NCBI GenBank assembly: GCA_937907395.1
Contig: CALCII010000011.1
Location: 620,001-684,000, forward strand
Reading direction: 5' to 3'
Length of the DNA stretch: 64,000 nucleotides
Origin: an uncultured Chitinophagaceae bacterium
GTDB taxonomy: Bacteria > Bacteroidota > Bacteroidia > Chitinophagales > Chitinophagaceae
A model generated the notes under the pieces. The model saw only the letters and a program-made list of their open reading frames with translations. It did not search any database and was not told the DNA's origin. A program made the translations under genes and the position numbers. Positions 34,891 to 43,678 of this stretch are shown here, in pieces; the stretch's first letter is position 1, and the number at the start of each line of letters is the position of its first letter.

Positions 34891-35817
34891 ATGAAGGCGC
34901 TTGTTTACAAATCAACCGGAAGTTGGTACACTGTTAAAACAACAGAAGGGAAATTTGTGCAGGCACGTATCAAAGGGAAATTCAAAATCGACGACATTAC
35001 ATCCACCAATCCCATTGCTGTGGGCGACCATGTGGAACTGGAGATGGACAACGATGTGGAACAAACCTTCATCATCCACAGTATAGCAGATCGTCGCAAT
35101 TACATCAATCGGCAAAGTCCCCACCGCAAATACCAGCATCACATTGTAGCCGCCAACCTGGATCAGAGTATGTTGTTTGCCACCATGAAAGAACCACGTA
35201 CCTCACAGGGTTTCATCGACCGGTTTCTTATAGCATCCGAAGCATACCATATCCCCAGCATCATTGTATTCAACAAGGCCGATGTGTACCGCAAAAAAGA
35301 AATGGATTTGTTTGAAGAATGGAAAGCCATGTATGAAGCAGTAGGGTATAAAGTGTTTTTGATTTCCATGGAAACAAAAGAAGGAGTGGAGGAGGTGAAA
35401 GAAACACTGAGCAATAAAGTAACCCTGCTCAGCGGTCATTCCGGCGTGGGCAAATCCACCTTCATCAACGAACTCATGCCCGACCTGGATTTACGTACCA
35501 CAGAAGTGAGCGGCTGGAGCGGCAAGGGAATGCACACCACCACCTTTGCAGAAATGTATGATTTGCCGGGCGGCGGACAAATCATTGATACACCCGGTGT
35601 AAAAGAATTCGGGCTGGTGGATATATCCAAACAGGAACTATCTCATTATTTTCCCGAAATGCGGGAGCTCATACAGGAATGCCAGTTTAATAATTGTCTG
35701 CACATGAACGAACCCGGCTGTGCCGTAAAGGATGCTGTACGCAACGAAACCATACACATGGATCGTTACATCAGCTACTGTAATATTCTGGATTCAATTG
35801 ATGATAAGAAATACTGA
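34891..35817 (+). CDS. rsgA: Ribosome small-subunit-dependent GTPase RsgA
   Basis: 308 residues from ATG 34891 (MKALVYKSTGSWYTV). A longer frame from 34834 extends into the repeat array and is rejected. An OB-fold region is followed by a circularly permuted GTPase with motifs in the order G4 (FNKADVY), G1 (SGHSGVGKST) and G3 (DTPGVKEFG). The C-terminal zinc-binding part reads CQFNNCLHMNEPGCAV. RsgA checks late 30S maturation. TTACTTTG lies just upstream, close to the TAnnTTTG promoter pattern. Confidence 0.95.
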   Translation: MKALVYKSTGSWYTVKTTEGKFVQARIKGKFKIDDITSTNPIAVGDHVELEMDNDVEQTFIIHSIADRRNYINRQSPHRKYQHHIVAANLDQSMLFATMKEPRTSQGFIDRFLIASEAYHIPSIIVFNKADVYRKKEMDLFEEWKAMYEAVGYKVFLISMETKEGVEEVKETLSNKVTLLSGHSGVGKSTFINELMPDLDLRTTEVSGWSGKGMHTTTFAEMYDLPGGGQIIDTPGVKEFGLVDISKQELSHYFPEMRELIQECQFNNCLHMNEPGCAVKDAVRNETIHMDRYISYCNILDSIDDKKY

Positions 35818-35895
35818 GGATTCACCCATTCACAGGTCAGCACATAGGAATACTTTCAGCAACGAAGCTGTGGTCAAGAAGGCAGTAAACTTGCT

Positions 35896-36210
35896 TTAAA
35901 CAGTTTCCGGATCAGCATCTTTCAGCAAATCAACCAACTCTGCAATCGCTGCGTTTTCAAAATACTCACTGCGCTCTTCAAGCGACGGGAAAATGGTGAT
36001 GCCGTTAAAGATGTTGAAGGATAAAGTAAGCGATGTGCCCTTGTACAGGAAGTCCCAGTACAATGCTTCAAAATCATCGAGTTTACGGGTGAAAGAAATG
36101 TTCAGCTTGTCGGATAGCAGATCCGCCCAGCGGAAGAAGGTTTCGAAGCTGGCGTTGTCGTCCAGGATGGCTTCGCTATAGCCAACGTGGTTTCGGAGTG
36201 TTGGATTCAT
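35896..36210 (-). CDS. Hypothetical protein, family not recognised
   Basis: 104 residues, acidic and soluble, with no signal peptide. The sequence alternates predicted helices and strands (FETFFRWADLLSDKLNIS, LTLSFNIFNGITIFPSL) and ends IAELVDLLKDADPETV. The size and domain-like composition suggest a real gene, but no function can be assigned. It is convergent with rsgA. Confidence 0.6.
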   Translation of the reverse strand: MNPTLRNHVGYSEAILDDNASFETFFRWADLLSDKLNISFTRKLDDFEALYWDFLYKGTSLTLSFNIFNGITIFPSLEERSEYFENAAIAELVDLLKDADPETV

Positions 36211-36246
36211 AGCAACGGTATTTGAGGTGAATCAATGGTGTTTATA

Positions 36247-36417
36247 TTAACCTTTAAATTTTTTAGCTTTTGGAACTTTTTCGCCACTTAAAATCCGCTC
36301 GGCACCTATATTCTTGCCATTCGTGGGACAGCCTTCCTTAGGTTTCTTAAATACACTGCATCCTGTTAATAATGACACACTGATGATCAAAAATGCTGCT
36401 TTAAACAGGTTTTTCAT
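36247..36417 (-). CDS. Small lipoprotein
   Basis: A 56-residue gene: MKNLFKAAFLIISVSLLTGC gives a clear lipobox (LLTGC, Cys20), followed by SVFKKPKEGCPTNGKNIGAE and a lysine-rich tail ending KKFKG. A second cysteine lies at about residue 30. Such very small lipoproteins are common in Bacteroidota and are easily missed by length cut-offs. It sits alone between the 104-residue gene and the carbonic anhydrase, on the same strand as both. Confidence 0.75.
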   Translation of the reverse strand: MKNLFKAAFLIISVSLLTGCSVFKKPKEGCPTNGKNIGAERILSGEKVPKAKKFKG

Positions 36418-36488
36418 GTGCGGACTTTTTTTATAGACAGTTAAACGTATAAAAAGGTTTATTGATTCTCCGTTTTTTGGGATATTTT

Positions 36489-37001
36489 TTACTTAAACCA
36501 TCCCGCATAACGGATATAATTTTCAGCAATACGATTGATTTCTCCGTGAATCAACTCTTCGCTGATGTCTTTTACTTTTTTGGCAGGCACACCTGCATAA
36601 ATACTTCCGGCCTGTACCACCGTTCCTTCCAGCACTACTGCCCCGGCAGCAATAATGGAGTTGCTGTGTACCACTGCATTGTCCATTACAATCGCACCCA
36701 TTCCCACCAGCACATTATCATGCAACGTACAGCCATGAACCAGCGCATTATGTCCAATACTCACGTTGTTGCCAATGATGGTCTTCGTTTTCTGGTAAGT
36801 GGCATGTAGTACAGCTCCGTCCTGGATATTTACTTTATTTCCTATACGAATACTGTTTACATCACCTCTCACAACTGCGTTAAACCATACACTGCATTGG
36901 TCGCCCATCACCACATCACCCACCACCGTACAATTAGGTGCCAGGTAACAATCATTGCCAAACTGCGGTAACACGCCCTCAACCGGTAATATCAAAGCCA
37001 T
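36489..37001 (-). CDS. Gamma-carbonic-anhydrase family protein
   Basis: 170 residues from ATG at 37001 (MALILPVEGVLPQFG). A left-handed beta-helix is built from hexapeptide repeats (VVGDVVMGDQ, VVRGDVNSIRIGN, TIIGNNVSIGHNALVHG, CTLHDNVLVGMGAIVMDNA). The histidines of SIGHNALVHGCTLH fit the zinc site of the YrdA/CaiE group. Carbonic anhydrase activity is not certain for this group. A longer frame to 37031 adds an unlikely start. Confidence 0.9.
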   Translation of the reverse strand: MALILPVEGVLPQFGNDCYLAPNCTVVGDVVMGDQCSVWFNAVVRGDVNSIRIGNKVNIQDGAVLHATYQKTKTIIGNNVSIGHNALVHGCTLHDNVLVGMGAIVMDNAVVHSNSIIAAGAVVLEGTVVQAGSIYAGVPAKKVKDISEELIHGEINRIAENYIRYAGWFK

Positions 37002-37124
37002 TCTTTTGCGTTTTACGAGGTATAAACACAATATACCTCTACAAATATCCTGCTTTTCCCTGGGGATTTATAGCGTACTTTTACCTGCTTTTTCAAGCGT
37101 AATTCTTCTATTTTCAGGCATATT

Positions 37125-38324
37125 ATGAACAACAGAGAACTGTTTCTGAAACATGTGGCACAAACTTCTCCGGCACCATTGGCGCTGGAAATTGTAAAGG
37201 CGCAAGGTTGTACTCTTTGGGATAAAGAAGGGAAAGCCTATACGGATCTCATTGCCGGAATCAGTGTGTGCAACGTGGGACATCGCCATCCCAAAGTGAT
37301 CGATGCCATTCGTCGTCAAACCGATGCTTATCTGCATCTCATTGTCTATGGTGAGTTTGTGGAAACACCGCAAGTGCAATATGCTCAACTGCTGGCCAAT
37401 CATTTGCCGTCCACGCTCAACTCTGTTTATTTCACCAACTCCGGTGCCGAAGCAACAGAAGGGGCTATGAAACTGGCCAAACGGGTTACCAACCGTACGC
37501 ACATACTGGCGTTCAACAACAGTTATCACGGCAGCACACAGGGAGCTTTAAGTATCATTGGCGATGAATACTGGCGCAATGCCTATCGTCCCTTATTACC
37601 GGGCATTGATCATGCCACCTACAATTCATACGAAGCATTGCAACAGATCACCCAACAAACTGCTTGTGTGATTGCAGAAACCATCCAGGCCGAAGCAGGG
37701 GTGAAGTCCCCCGATAAAGAGTGGTTACTGGCATTGCGTGCCCGTTGTACCGAAACAGGTGCTTTACTGGTACTCGATGAAATTCAATGTGGCTTTGGCC
37801 GAAATGGATCGCTTTGGGCGTTTGAACAGTTTGATGTGGTGCCCGATGTGTTGCTGCTGGGCAAAGCTCTGGGTGGCGGTATGCCGCTGGGTGCTTTTGT
37901 AGCCGCTAGGGAACTCATGTGGAAGCTCACCGAGAATCCCGTGCTGGGCCATATTACTACGTTTGGCGGACATCCCGTTTGTTGCGCAGCCGGCATGGCC
38001 GCTATGCAGGCATTGCTGGAAGAAGAACTGATTGCAGATGTGAAAGAGAAAGAACAGTTATTCCGTTCGTTGTTACAACATCCGCATATCAAAGCCGTTC
38101 ACGCACGTGGATTGATGATGGCGGTTGAATTTGAAAATTTTGACTTTAATAAAAAAGTAATTGATACCTGCATTGCCAATGGTGTGTTAACCGATTGGTT
38201 TTTGTTTGCCTCCCATTGCATGCGCATTGCACCACCACTCACCATTACCAAAGAAGAAATTAAAAAAGCCTGTGAAGTAATTCTTCAGGCGATTACTACG
38301 GTCGGGACGCTTCCGGCGGCCTGA
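37125..38324 (+). CDS. Class III aminotransferase (acetylornithine/ornithine type)
   Basis: 399 residues. It starts MNNRELFLKHVAQTSPAP. The PLP-enzyme motifs are YFTNSGAEATEGAMKLAKR, FNNSYHGSTQGALS, LVLDEIQCGFGRNG and LLGKALGGGMPLGAFV, which contains the Schiff-base lysine. Family homologues transfer an amino group from N-acetylornithine, ornithine or similar omega-amines to 2-oxoglutarate. No arginine-pathway genes lie nearby, so the exact substrate is open. A REP-rich region follows. Confidence 0.9.
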   Translation: MNNRELFLKHVAQTSPAPLALEIVKAQGCTLWDKEGKAYTDLIAGISVCNVGHRHPKVIDAIRRQTDAYLHLIVYGEFVETPQVQYAQLLANHLPSTLNSVYFTNSGAEATEGAMKLAKRVTNRTHILAFNNSYHGSTQGALSIIGDEYWRNAYRPLLPGIDHATYNSYEALQQITQQTACVIAETIQAEAGVKSPDKEWLLALRARCTETGALLVLDEIQCGFGRNGSLWAFEQFDVVPDVLLLGKALGGGMPLGAFVAARELMWKLTENPVLGHITTFGGHPVCCAAGMAAMQALLEEELIADVKEKEQLFRSLLQHPHIKAVHARGLMMAVEFENFDFNKKVIDTCIANGVLTDWFLFASHCMRIAPPLTITKEEIKKACEVILQAITTVGTLPAA

Positions 38325-38340
38325 ACGATTGATTTCCACC

Positions 38341-38379
38341 AAACCTTCATCCTCAAACGCCACTGCGAGGTACGAAGCA
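38341..38379 (+). repeat. 39-base direct repeat, left copy
   Basis: AAACCTTCATCCTCAAACGC and the following 19 bases recur at 39663-39701 with one mismatch. The two copies bracket about 1.3 kb with two small genes. The core ...CACTGCGAGG.ACGAAGCA is a type of interspersed repeat often seen in Bacteroidota. Confidence 0.7.
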
Positions 38380-38387
38380 GTCATTCT

Positions 38388-38422
38388 CCGGTGTCAGACA
38401 TCTTCCAGATGTCAGACACCGG
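38388..38422. repeat. Perfect 16-bp inverted repeat (REP-like)
   Basis: CCGGTGTCAGACATCT (38388-38403) and its exact complement (38407-38422) flank a 3-base loop. No T-run follows, so it is not a simple terminator. Confidence 0.7.
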
Positions 38423-38480
38423 CAATCACCACTGGAACCACTGGAACCTTTTGAACCATTAAACTTTTTAAACCTCCTTT

Positions 38481-38597
38481 CCAGCAACGTCTCTCGTAGA
38501 GGACGTTGCGTACTACGGAGAAGAGTCTTACGTTTGTGTTATGTCCATATAGGATACCATATATAACGAAACGTCTCTTTCGGGAGACGTTCCTGCA
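38481..38597 (+). repeat. ~115-base REP-like repeat, copy left of small lipoprotein gene
   Basis: It contains GCAACGTC-N10-GACGTTGC (38484-38509) and AACGTCTC..GAGACGTT (38570-38591), joined by GTACTACGGAGAAGAGTCTTA and a spacer. The same order recurs at 39058-39180. Confidence 0.65.
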
Positions 38598-38640
38598 ATG
38601 TGAAAGAAGGTTTTTTAAAAATTCTATTATCCGAAAATAT

Positions 38641-39024
38641 ATGAGCAGGAGTAAGATATTTTATGTAATCATTATTGTTTTGGGTTTTATTAACGCAGGC
38701 TGTTTCTCTGGACTTAATTATAGACAGAAAACCTGCAAAAAAAATAAACGGTTAGTTTTTCAAGGTATCTATTATGACGATACATTATTGATAAGCGAAA
38801 GGAATAATTTAATTGTTAAGAGAAGGCTAATGCCGGTGTCAGTCAGTTCAATTTATTTAGATACAGTTATAAATAAAGAAACCGTTTTAATTAAAATTAA
38901 TAATGATACAATTTTTGTAATTAATAATTGTTGTACAAATAAAAATGTATTCATATTTGAAAAAGTAGGGCAGAAGTCGTATCAGCTACATGAATCTGTT
39001 GATACTGTCTTTCTTTTGCAATAG
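38641..39024 (+). CDS. Small uncharacterised lipoprotein between repeats
   Basis: 127 residues from ATG 38641. The N-terminus MSRSKIFYVIIIVLGFINAGC gives a lipobox (NAGC, Cys21). The mature part is lysine- and asparagine-rich (CKKNKRLVFQGIYYDD) with an Ile/Asn-rich stretch (LIKINNDTIFVINNCC). A longer frame from 38506 would start inside the repeat and is rejected. The base composition is AT-rich compared with the neighbouring core genes, which fits recent acquisition. It is bracketed by ~115-base direct repeats. Confidence 0.6.
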   Translation: MSRSKIFYVIIIVLGFINAGCFSGLNYRQKTCKKNKRLVFQGIYYDDTLLISERNNLIVKRRLMPVSVSSIYLDTVINKETVLIKINNDTIFVINNCCTNKNVFIFEKVGQKSYQLHESVDTVFLLQ

Positions 39025-39057
39025 ATGATTTTATGAAATAAAACTTGTTATTTCTTC

Positions 39058-39180
39058 TCAGCAACGTCTCTCGCAGAGGACGTTGCGTACTACGGAGAAG
39101 AGGAGTCTTATGTTTATGTTATATCCATAAAAGGTGCCATTTATTAAATCCAACGTCCCTTTCAGAAGACGTTACTGCGA
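39058..39180 (+). repeat. ~120-base REP-like repeat, copy right of small lipoprotein gene
   Basis: GCAACGTC (39061-39068) with GACGTTGC (39079-39086), then CAACGTC..GACGTTA (39151-39173). It matches 38481-38597 in order and spacing apart from small insertions. With the left copy it brackets the 127-residue lipoprotein gene. Confidence 0.65.
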
Positions 39181-39246
39181 AGGAATGAACTATCAAAATC
39201 CCGGAAATAGGATGGTTCTAATTCTAAAACTGCTAAATAAATTTCC

Positions 39247-39540
39247 ATGAAATTAATCCTAATTGTTATCAATGCTTTATTGCCAATTTTAGTCCAGAGT
39301 TTGATTATGCATTGTGTCAGAAACGTATCAGGAGGAGATATCTTTTCGTATTTAGTAGTTTCATTTTATTTAATAATTCATTCTCTTATTATCCTGTTAA
39401 TTTTACGTAGAAGAAATGAATTATTGAAATCATGTTTTTTAGGAATAATGCTTGGATTCCTTATCTGTGTATATATTTTTTATAACTATAACAAGGAACT
39501 TGAAAATACACGAAATCCTCATGTTGAAATAGGATATTAA
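39247..39540 (+). CDS. Small membrane protein, unknown
   Basis: 97 residues with three likely membrane segments (about 2-20, 29-50, 64-81) and short charged loops (RRRNELLKS, YNKELENTRNPH). No family was recognised. It is AT-rich, sits between REP-like repeats, and ends directly before an inverted copy of the repeat motif. It may be a second passenger of the repeat cassette. Confidence 0.5.
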   Translation: MKLILIVINALLPILVQSLIMHCVRNVSGGDIFSYLVVSFYLIIHSLIILLILRRRNELLKSCFLGIMLGFLICVYIFYNYNKELENTRNPHVEIGY

Positions 39541-39848
39541 TTCTTCTCCGTAGTACGCAACGTCCCTTCTTCTCTGCAACGTCTCATGGAGAGGACGTTA
39601 CATATTACGAAGAATAAATTTCTTAAACGCAACGTCCCTTTCAGGAGACGTTGCTGCGAAGGAAACCTTCATCCTCAAACGCCACTGCGAGGGACGAAGC
39701 AATCCCACCACTAAAACGTCATTCACCTTTGTTCGAAGCAACGTGCCTTTCAGGAGACATTGCTTCGAAAAAAGGAAAGAGACGTTGCTGTGAAGGAATC
39801 CTTCGTATTAACGATCCATTTATTAATCAAATTGCCTTCAAGCTTTGA
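39541..39848. repeat. Cluster of REP-like elements
   Basis: It includes an inverted copy of the GGACGTTGCGTACTACGGAG motif (39541-39565), a GCAACGTCTC..GAGGACGTTAC unit (39576-39601), CAACGTCCCTTTCAGGAGACGTTG (about 39630-39653), the right 39-base direct repeat (39663-39701), and CGAAGCAA..TTGCTTCG (39734-39768). The rest of the gap to 39998 holds no gene that I can support; a 65-codon frame at 39651-39848 is made of repeats. Confidence 0.7.
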
Positions 39849-39998
39849 ATAGATTCTTTCCATCCGCCGGCAGGGTTGAAAACCGCTGCCGGGGAGAGTG
39901 CGTTTATTAACTAATAGCTATTGGCCAACAGCTATCAGCTTCTTAGTGTTCCTTGTGCTTCTTTCTTGTCTTTGTGGTTCCTGTATTTACTGTATTAA

Positions 39999-42512
39999 CT
40001 AAAACTGCAAACGAAAACTTCCAAACACCCCAAATCGTTTCACCGCAGGTGCCGGACGGGTAGGCAATGCTCTCCACACCAGATCAATGCGGAAAACTTT
40101 AAAAATATTATCTACTCCCGTGCCCAATTCCATATAGGTCTGGTCTTGTAAAGTCTGGAATTCGGTCCAGCCTTTTCCGGTAACAGGGTCAAACTTCATG
40201 GTGGCGGGATCATAATAAGATCCTACAAAATTCATCTGCTTATTCGCTTCACTCAGCTTGCCCCATAATAATTTGGCGGTCCAGAACTGGCGGAGTTTTA
40301 ATTTTCTTGTTGGCAACAAACGAAACATTCCATTGCCGATATTATGTTCCAGGTTAATGCCGGCATACCTGTCGCTTATGTATTCAAAGCGGTTCATGAG
40401 GTTGAACGCATATTTGTTGTAATAAAAGATTTCATTACCCGGATGTATTTCCAGCAAGGGAAAAGGAAGTGTTCCGTAAATACGCCCTGCATAAATATTG
40501 TAATAAATTTCACCAATAGAACCCACCTTCTGGTAATCACTAACCGATCCGCTGATCTTGTGGTACTTGTAATTGCTCTTCAGTACACCGGCAATCCCGG
40601 CCGAGTATTTCACTTCAACAATCGGATAGGGGCTTCCCAGGCTTGTACGTAAAAACGTTCCTTCTAAAAAACGTTCGAGGTAGGCCAGCCGCAGTTTGAT
40701 GCTCACTTCTGTATTAGTTAACGGAGTGGAGAAATAAGAAACATCGGGTAGTGCACGTGTGGGTGTAAAAACTTTATGTGTGGCATTAACAGTAACTGAA
40801 AAACCAAAACTGTTTTCTTTCATAAACTCAATCCGCTTTTGTTGCACACGTAAAAACTTCGTGTACACACCGGGCTTTCTTACCGCTAATGAAAAGATAT
40901 TATCCTGGCTCACTTCATCATAATACACTTGTCCGTTATCATAATCATCGGTGTACGATAAGTATAATTTGGTACGTGGATTCTTTTTAAACAGATGTGT
41001 GATTTCACCCTGTCCTTTGAATTTGTTGTCGGCAAATCCATAAGCTACATAACCTTTCAACCACCACTTCTTGCTGAAATCAGTACTGCTGCCAAGGTCC
41101 AGCCGCATACGAAAACCTTCCACACGGTTATAGCTGATTGCATTGAACCACGGTCCGTATTCCAGTTTGCCCAACGGTTTGTATCCGGTGGCAATAAAGC
41201 TGATGGTGTTGCTGTATTTTTTAAACAACGGCATTTTCTGCAACGTATCAATCATAGCATAAATCGCCTGTTCGTTTTTGCTCAGTTCTTCATGCCTGCT
41301 TTGTTTCCAATAGGCTTCCGGTTGTTCGGTGGCGCCGGGCAGCAGAATCGTTTCTTCCAGTTTTTTATTCTGCTGTAAGGTTTCCCATACTTTTCCGGAG
41401 TTGATCAGAATATTTTCATAGGTGGTTGTTTTTCTTCCGGTGACTCCAAACTTCTGTTTGCCAATAGCCGCTACATCCACCACAAACTTGTCTTTTGAAA
41501 GAAACCAGATACTGTCGCCTACAAATTTATATTCCTGTATGATGCTCAGTTTTTCCACATAGTTCACATTCGCATCTTCCGATAAACGCAAGCTCATCTT
41601 TTGTATCGCAAAAGTGGAATCATGCACCCAGCAATCACCTTCAAAGGTATTTTCTCCTCTGTGCTTTGGTGCAAATACCAAATGAAAAAAACGTTTGCCC
41701 GCAACGTACTGTGTGTCTGTTAAACGATAGTTGTAAAACGCATCTCCATTGTCCGAAATCGGACTGATGAATCGTTTATCAAAAACGATAATGTAGTTGT
41801 TGTATACATTCACATTCTGATCCATTCCGCCCAGCAACTTCTGCACACTTTCATTTTTTAATCCGGAAGTGCGGCTGGCTATAATTTCTTCCCGGCGTTT
41901 GAGCGGACTTTTCTGATAGTAATAACCGGAAATCGTTTCTGTTAAGAACACGGGAAGAAAGGGTTTGTCTTCACTCATCGTATCAATGGTTTGATCAATG
42001 ATAAAACCAAAGGGACGGAGCGGACGAAGATTTTTCAAGGAGTTGGAGCTGATGCGGTTGAGATCAATCTCCAGTTTATTATATAATTCGTAAGCAAAAT
42101 TTTCAAAGCGGTAACGATCGTTCTCTGGTTTATGTTTCACCACTTTCCGCCACAGGATCCAACCCCGGCTGTACTTTGACTTCACCACCACTTCCTTGTT
42201 AAGTGATCCACGTTCCAGTGTAATCATTAAGTAAAGTGTATCACCGGAGGGATTGTACAGCGCAACCATGGTTGGTTTGTATCCCACATAGGTTACAATC
42301 AAGGTGTCGGCTGCACTGATATCTGCTAAATGAAAAATAAATGCACCCGACGAATCACTGAGTTTTCCGGTGTGCCGGTTTTTGATCTCCACCGATGCAA
42401 ACGGAATCGGCTCATCTGAATGTGAATCTTTTATAATACCGGAAATCACTTTCGTTTGTCCGGTTACGGATAAAGAGAGAAACAGAAAACTGATATAGAA
42501 GACGAATTTCAT
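39999..42512 (-). CDS. DUF5686 outer-membrane protein with carboxypeptidase-regulatory domain
   Basis: 837 residues. A signal peptide (1-18) is followed by a carboxypeptidase-regulatory-like domain (about 20-110, ISGIIKDSHSDEPIPFASVEIKN). A DUF5686 region follows, starting at SRGWILWRKVVKHKPENDRYRFENFAYE. The rest is barrel-like strands ending in FGVFGSFRLQF. DUF5686 proteins are Bacteroidota outer-membrane proteins of unknown function. It is divergent from the next operon, which starts at 42678. Confidence 0.88.
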   Translation of the reverse strand: MKFVFYISFLFLSLSVTGQTKVISGIIKDSHSDEPIPFASVEIKNRHTGKLSDSSGAFIFHLADISAADTLIVTYVGYKPTMVALYNPSGDTLYLMITLERGSLNKEVVVKSKYSRGWILWRKVVKHKPENDRYRFENFAYELYNKLEIDLNRISSNSLKNLRPLRPFGFIIDQTIDTMSEDKPFLPVFLTETISGYYYQKSPLKRREEIIASRTSGLKNESVQKLLGGMDQNVNVYNNYIIVFDKRFISPISDNGDAFYNYRLTDTQYVAGKRFFHLVFAPKHRGENTFEGDCWVHDSTFAIQKMSLRLSEDANVNYVEKLSIIQEYKFVGDSIWFLSKDKFVVDVAAIGKQKFGVTGRKTTTYENILINSGKVWETLQQNKKLEETILLPGATEQPEAYWKQSRHEELSKNEQAIYAMIDTLQKMPLFKKYSNTISFIATGYKPLGKLEYGPWFNAISYNRVEGFRMRLDLGSSTDFSKKWWLKGYVAYGFADNKFKGQGEITHLFKKNPRTKLYLSYTDDYDNGQVYYDEVSQDNIFSLAVRKPGVYTKFLRVQQKRIEFMKENSFGFSVTVNATHKVFTPTRALPDVSYFSTPLTNTEVSIKLRLAYLERFLEGTFLRTSLGSPYPIVEVKYSAGIAGVLKSNYKYHKISGSVSDYQKVGSIGEIYYNIYAGRIYGTLPFPLLEIHPGNEIFYYNKYAFNLMNRFEYISDRYAGINLEHNIGNGMFRLLPTRKLKLRQFWTAKLLWGKLSEANKQMNFVGSYYDPATMKFDPVTGKGWTEFQTLQDQTYMELGTGVDNIFKVFRIDLVWRALPTRPAPAVKRFGVFGSFRLQF

Positions 42513-42654
42513 TCGATTGATTGCTTAAAAACGAACTGCAAAAATAACCATTCCTGACCGGCAGAAAGAAAACCGTTGCAATGGTAACTAATTAAAGAGG
42601 GCAATTTTGTTAAAATAGATGGCTGGAATTTGAAAAAGTGGGATTTGTTTATTT

Positions 42655-42671
42655 ACTTTGTATTTCAAAGT
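42655..42671. promoter_or_regulatory. Candidate operator 1 (ACTTTG-N5-CAAAGT)
   Basis: The perfect palindrome ACTTTG-TATTT-CAAAGT is followed by GCTTTTAT, directly before the ATG at 42678. The same 17-base palindrome and following GCTTTT occur before creD (43679-43695). The left half overlaps a TAnnTTTG-like -7 element, so a bound regulator would block transcription. Confidence 0.5.
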
Positions 42672-42677
42672 GCTTTT

Positions 42678-43343
42678 ATGAGTAATCGAAATTCTTCTCT
42701 TGATGCTATACAGGACATCCGCAGTATGATGGACCGCAGCAGCCGTTTTATCAGTCTGAGCGGTTTAAGTGGTGTAGCTGCCGGGTGTTGTGCATTGGTG
42801 GGTGCATTTTTTGCCTACCAGGTTATTTATAACAGTGGTGGTGTGGCTTATGAAGTGGAGCAGGGATATGGAAATGACAGGGCAGGCTATGGAGTGAACA
42901 TGCTCAAAAATTTCATGGGACAGCAATTGTTCTGGATTGCGGCGCTCACATTTGTGGCTGCTTTTCTGCTTGCCTTTTTATTTACATGGATGCGTAGCCG
43001 CAAACAACAGATTCCGGTGTGGGGCACAATGGCTAAGAAGCTTACCTGGAATGTGTTGCTGCCAATGGTGGCCGGGGGCGTTTTTTTGTTGAAGTTAATT
43101 GAAGCCGGTGCCTTTGGTTTGATTGCGCCGGGTTGCTTGTTGTTTTATGGTATTGCATTGGTGAATGGTTCCCGGTTTACGGTTGGGGAGATCCGTTACC
43201 TTGGATATGCCATCATCGTATTGGGATTGATTAATTGCTGGTTTCCGGGATATGGTCTTTATTTTTGGGCCGCCGGTTTCGGGTTGTTACATATCGTGTA
43301 CGGAATTGTAATGTGGAACAAGTACGAACGTGGTGCTGAATAA
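42678..43343 (+). CDS. Membrane protein upstream of the creD operon regulator
   Basis: 221 residues from ATG 42678 (MSNRNSSLDAIQDIRSMMDRS). About six hydrophobic segments are visible, for example LSGLSGVAAGCCALVGAFFAY, LFWIAALTFVAAFLLAFLF and LGYAIIVLGLINCW. A longer frame from 42630 would begin before the candidate operator and is rejected. No named family is assigned. It precedes the winged-helix regulator by 15 bases and probably shares its transcript. Confidence 0.75.
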   Translation: MSNRNSSLDAIQDIRSMMDRSSRFISLSGLSGVAAGCCALVGAFFAYQVIYNSGGVAYEVEQGYGNDRAGYGVNMLKNFMGQQLFWIAALTFVAAFLLAFLFTWMRSRKQQIPVWGTMAKKLTWNVLLPMVAGGVFLLKLIEAGAFGLIAPGCLLFYGIALVNGSRFTVGEIRYLGYAIIVLGLINCWFPGYGLYFWAAGFGLLHIVYGIVMWNKYERGAE

Positions 43344-43358
43344 TTTATTTGCAGTTGC

Positions 43359-43661
43359 ATGAAGAATCCGATTGAACAGTTACAGAAAGTGTTTGACAGC
43401 CGTGTGCGGCTGGGCATCATGAGTGCGCTCATGGTGAACGAAGCTATTAGTTTCAATGAGCTGAAGGAACTGATACAGGTGACCGATGGTAACCTGGCCA
43501 GTCATTTGAAAGCATTGGAGGAAACAAATTATGTGAAAGTAACCAAGGGTTTTGTGGGTCGTAAAACAAACACTACTTACAGTGTTACCAAAGCAGGTGA
43601 GAAAGCGTTCCGGTTGCACCTGGATGCACTGGAGCAAATGATACGTCGATTGGGAAAGTAA
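43359..43661 (+). CDS. Winged-helix transcriptional regulator of the creD operon
   Basis: 100 residues, essentially one winged-helix domain. It has RLGIMSALMVNEAISFNELKELIQVTDGNLASHLKALEETNYVKVTKGFVGRKTNTTYSVT, followed by a short helix. This fits the HTH_34/MarR-like single-domain regulators. The cluster membrane protein - regulator - creD is seen in several Bacteroidota, and the candidate palindrome before both flanking genes points to local autoregulation. No ligand site is visible. Confidence 0.85.
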   Translation: MKNPIEQLQKVFDSRVRLGIMSALMVNEAISFNELKELIQVTDGNLASHLKALEETNYVKVTKGFVGRKTNTTYSVTKAGEKAFRLHLDALEQMIRRLGK

Positions 43662-43678
43662 AATTTTTTTATACATAA

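Noticed and set aside
39651..39848. 65-codon gene
   Set aside because: It consists of REP-like repeat sequence; no start signal or domain.
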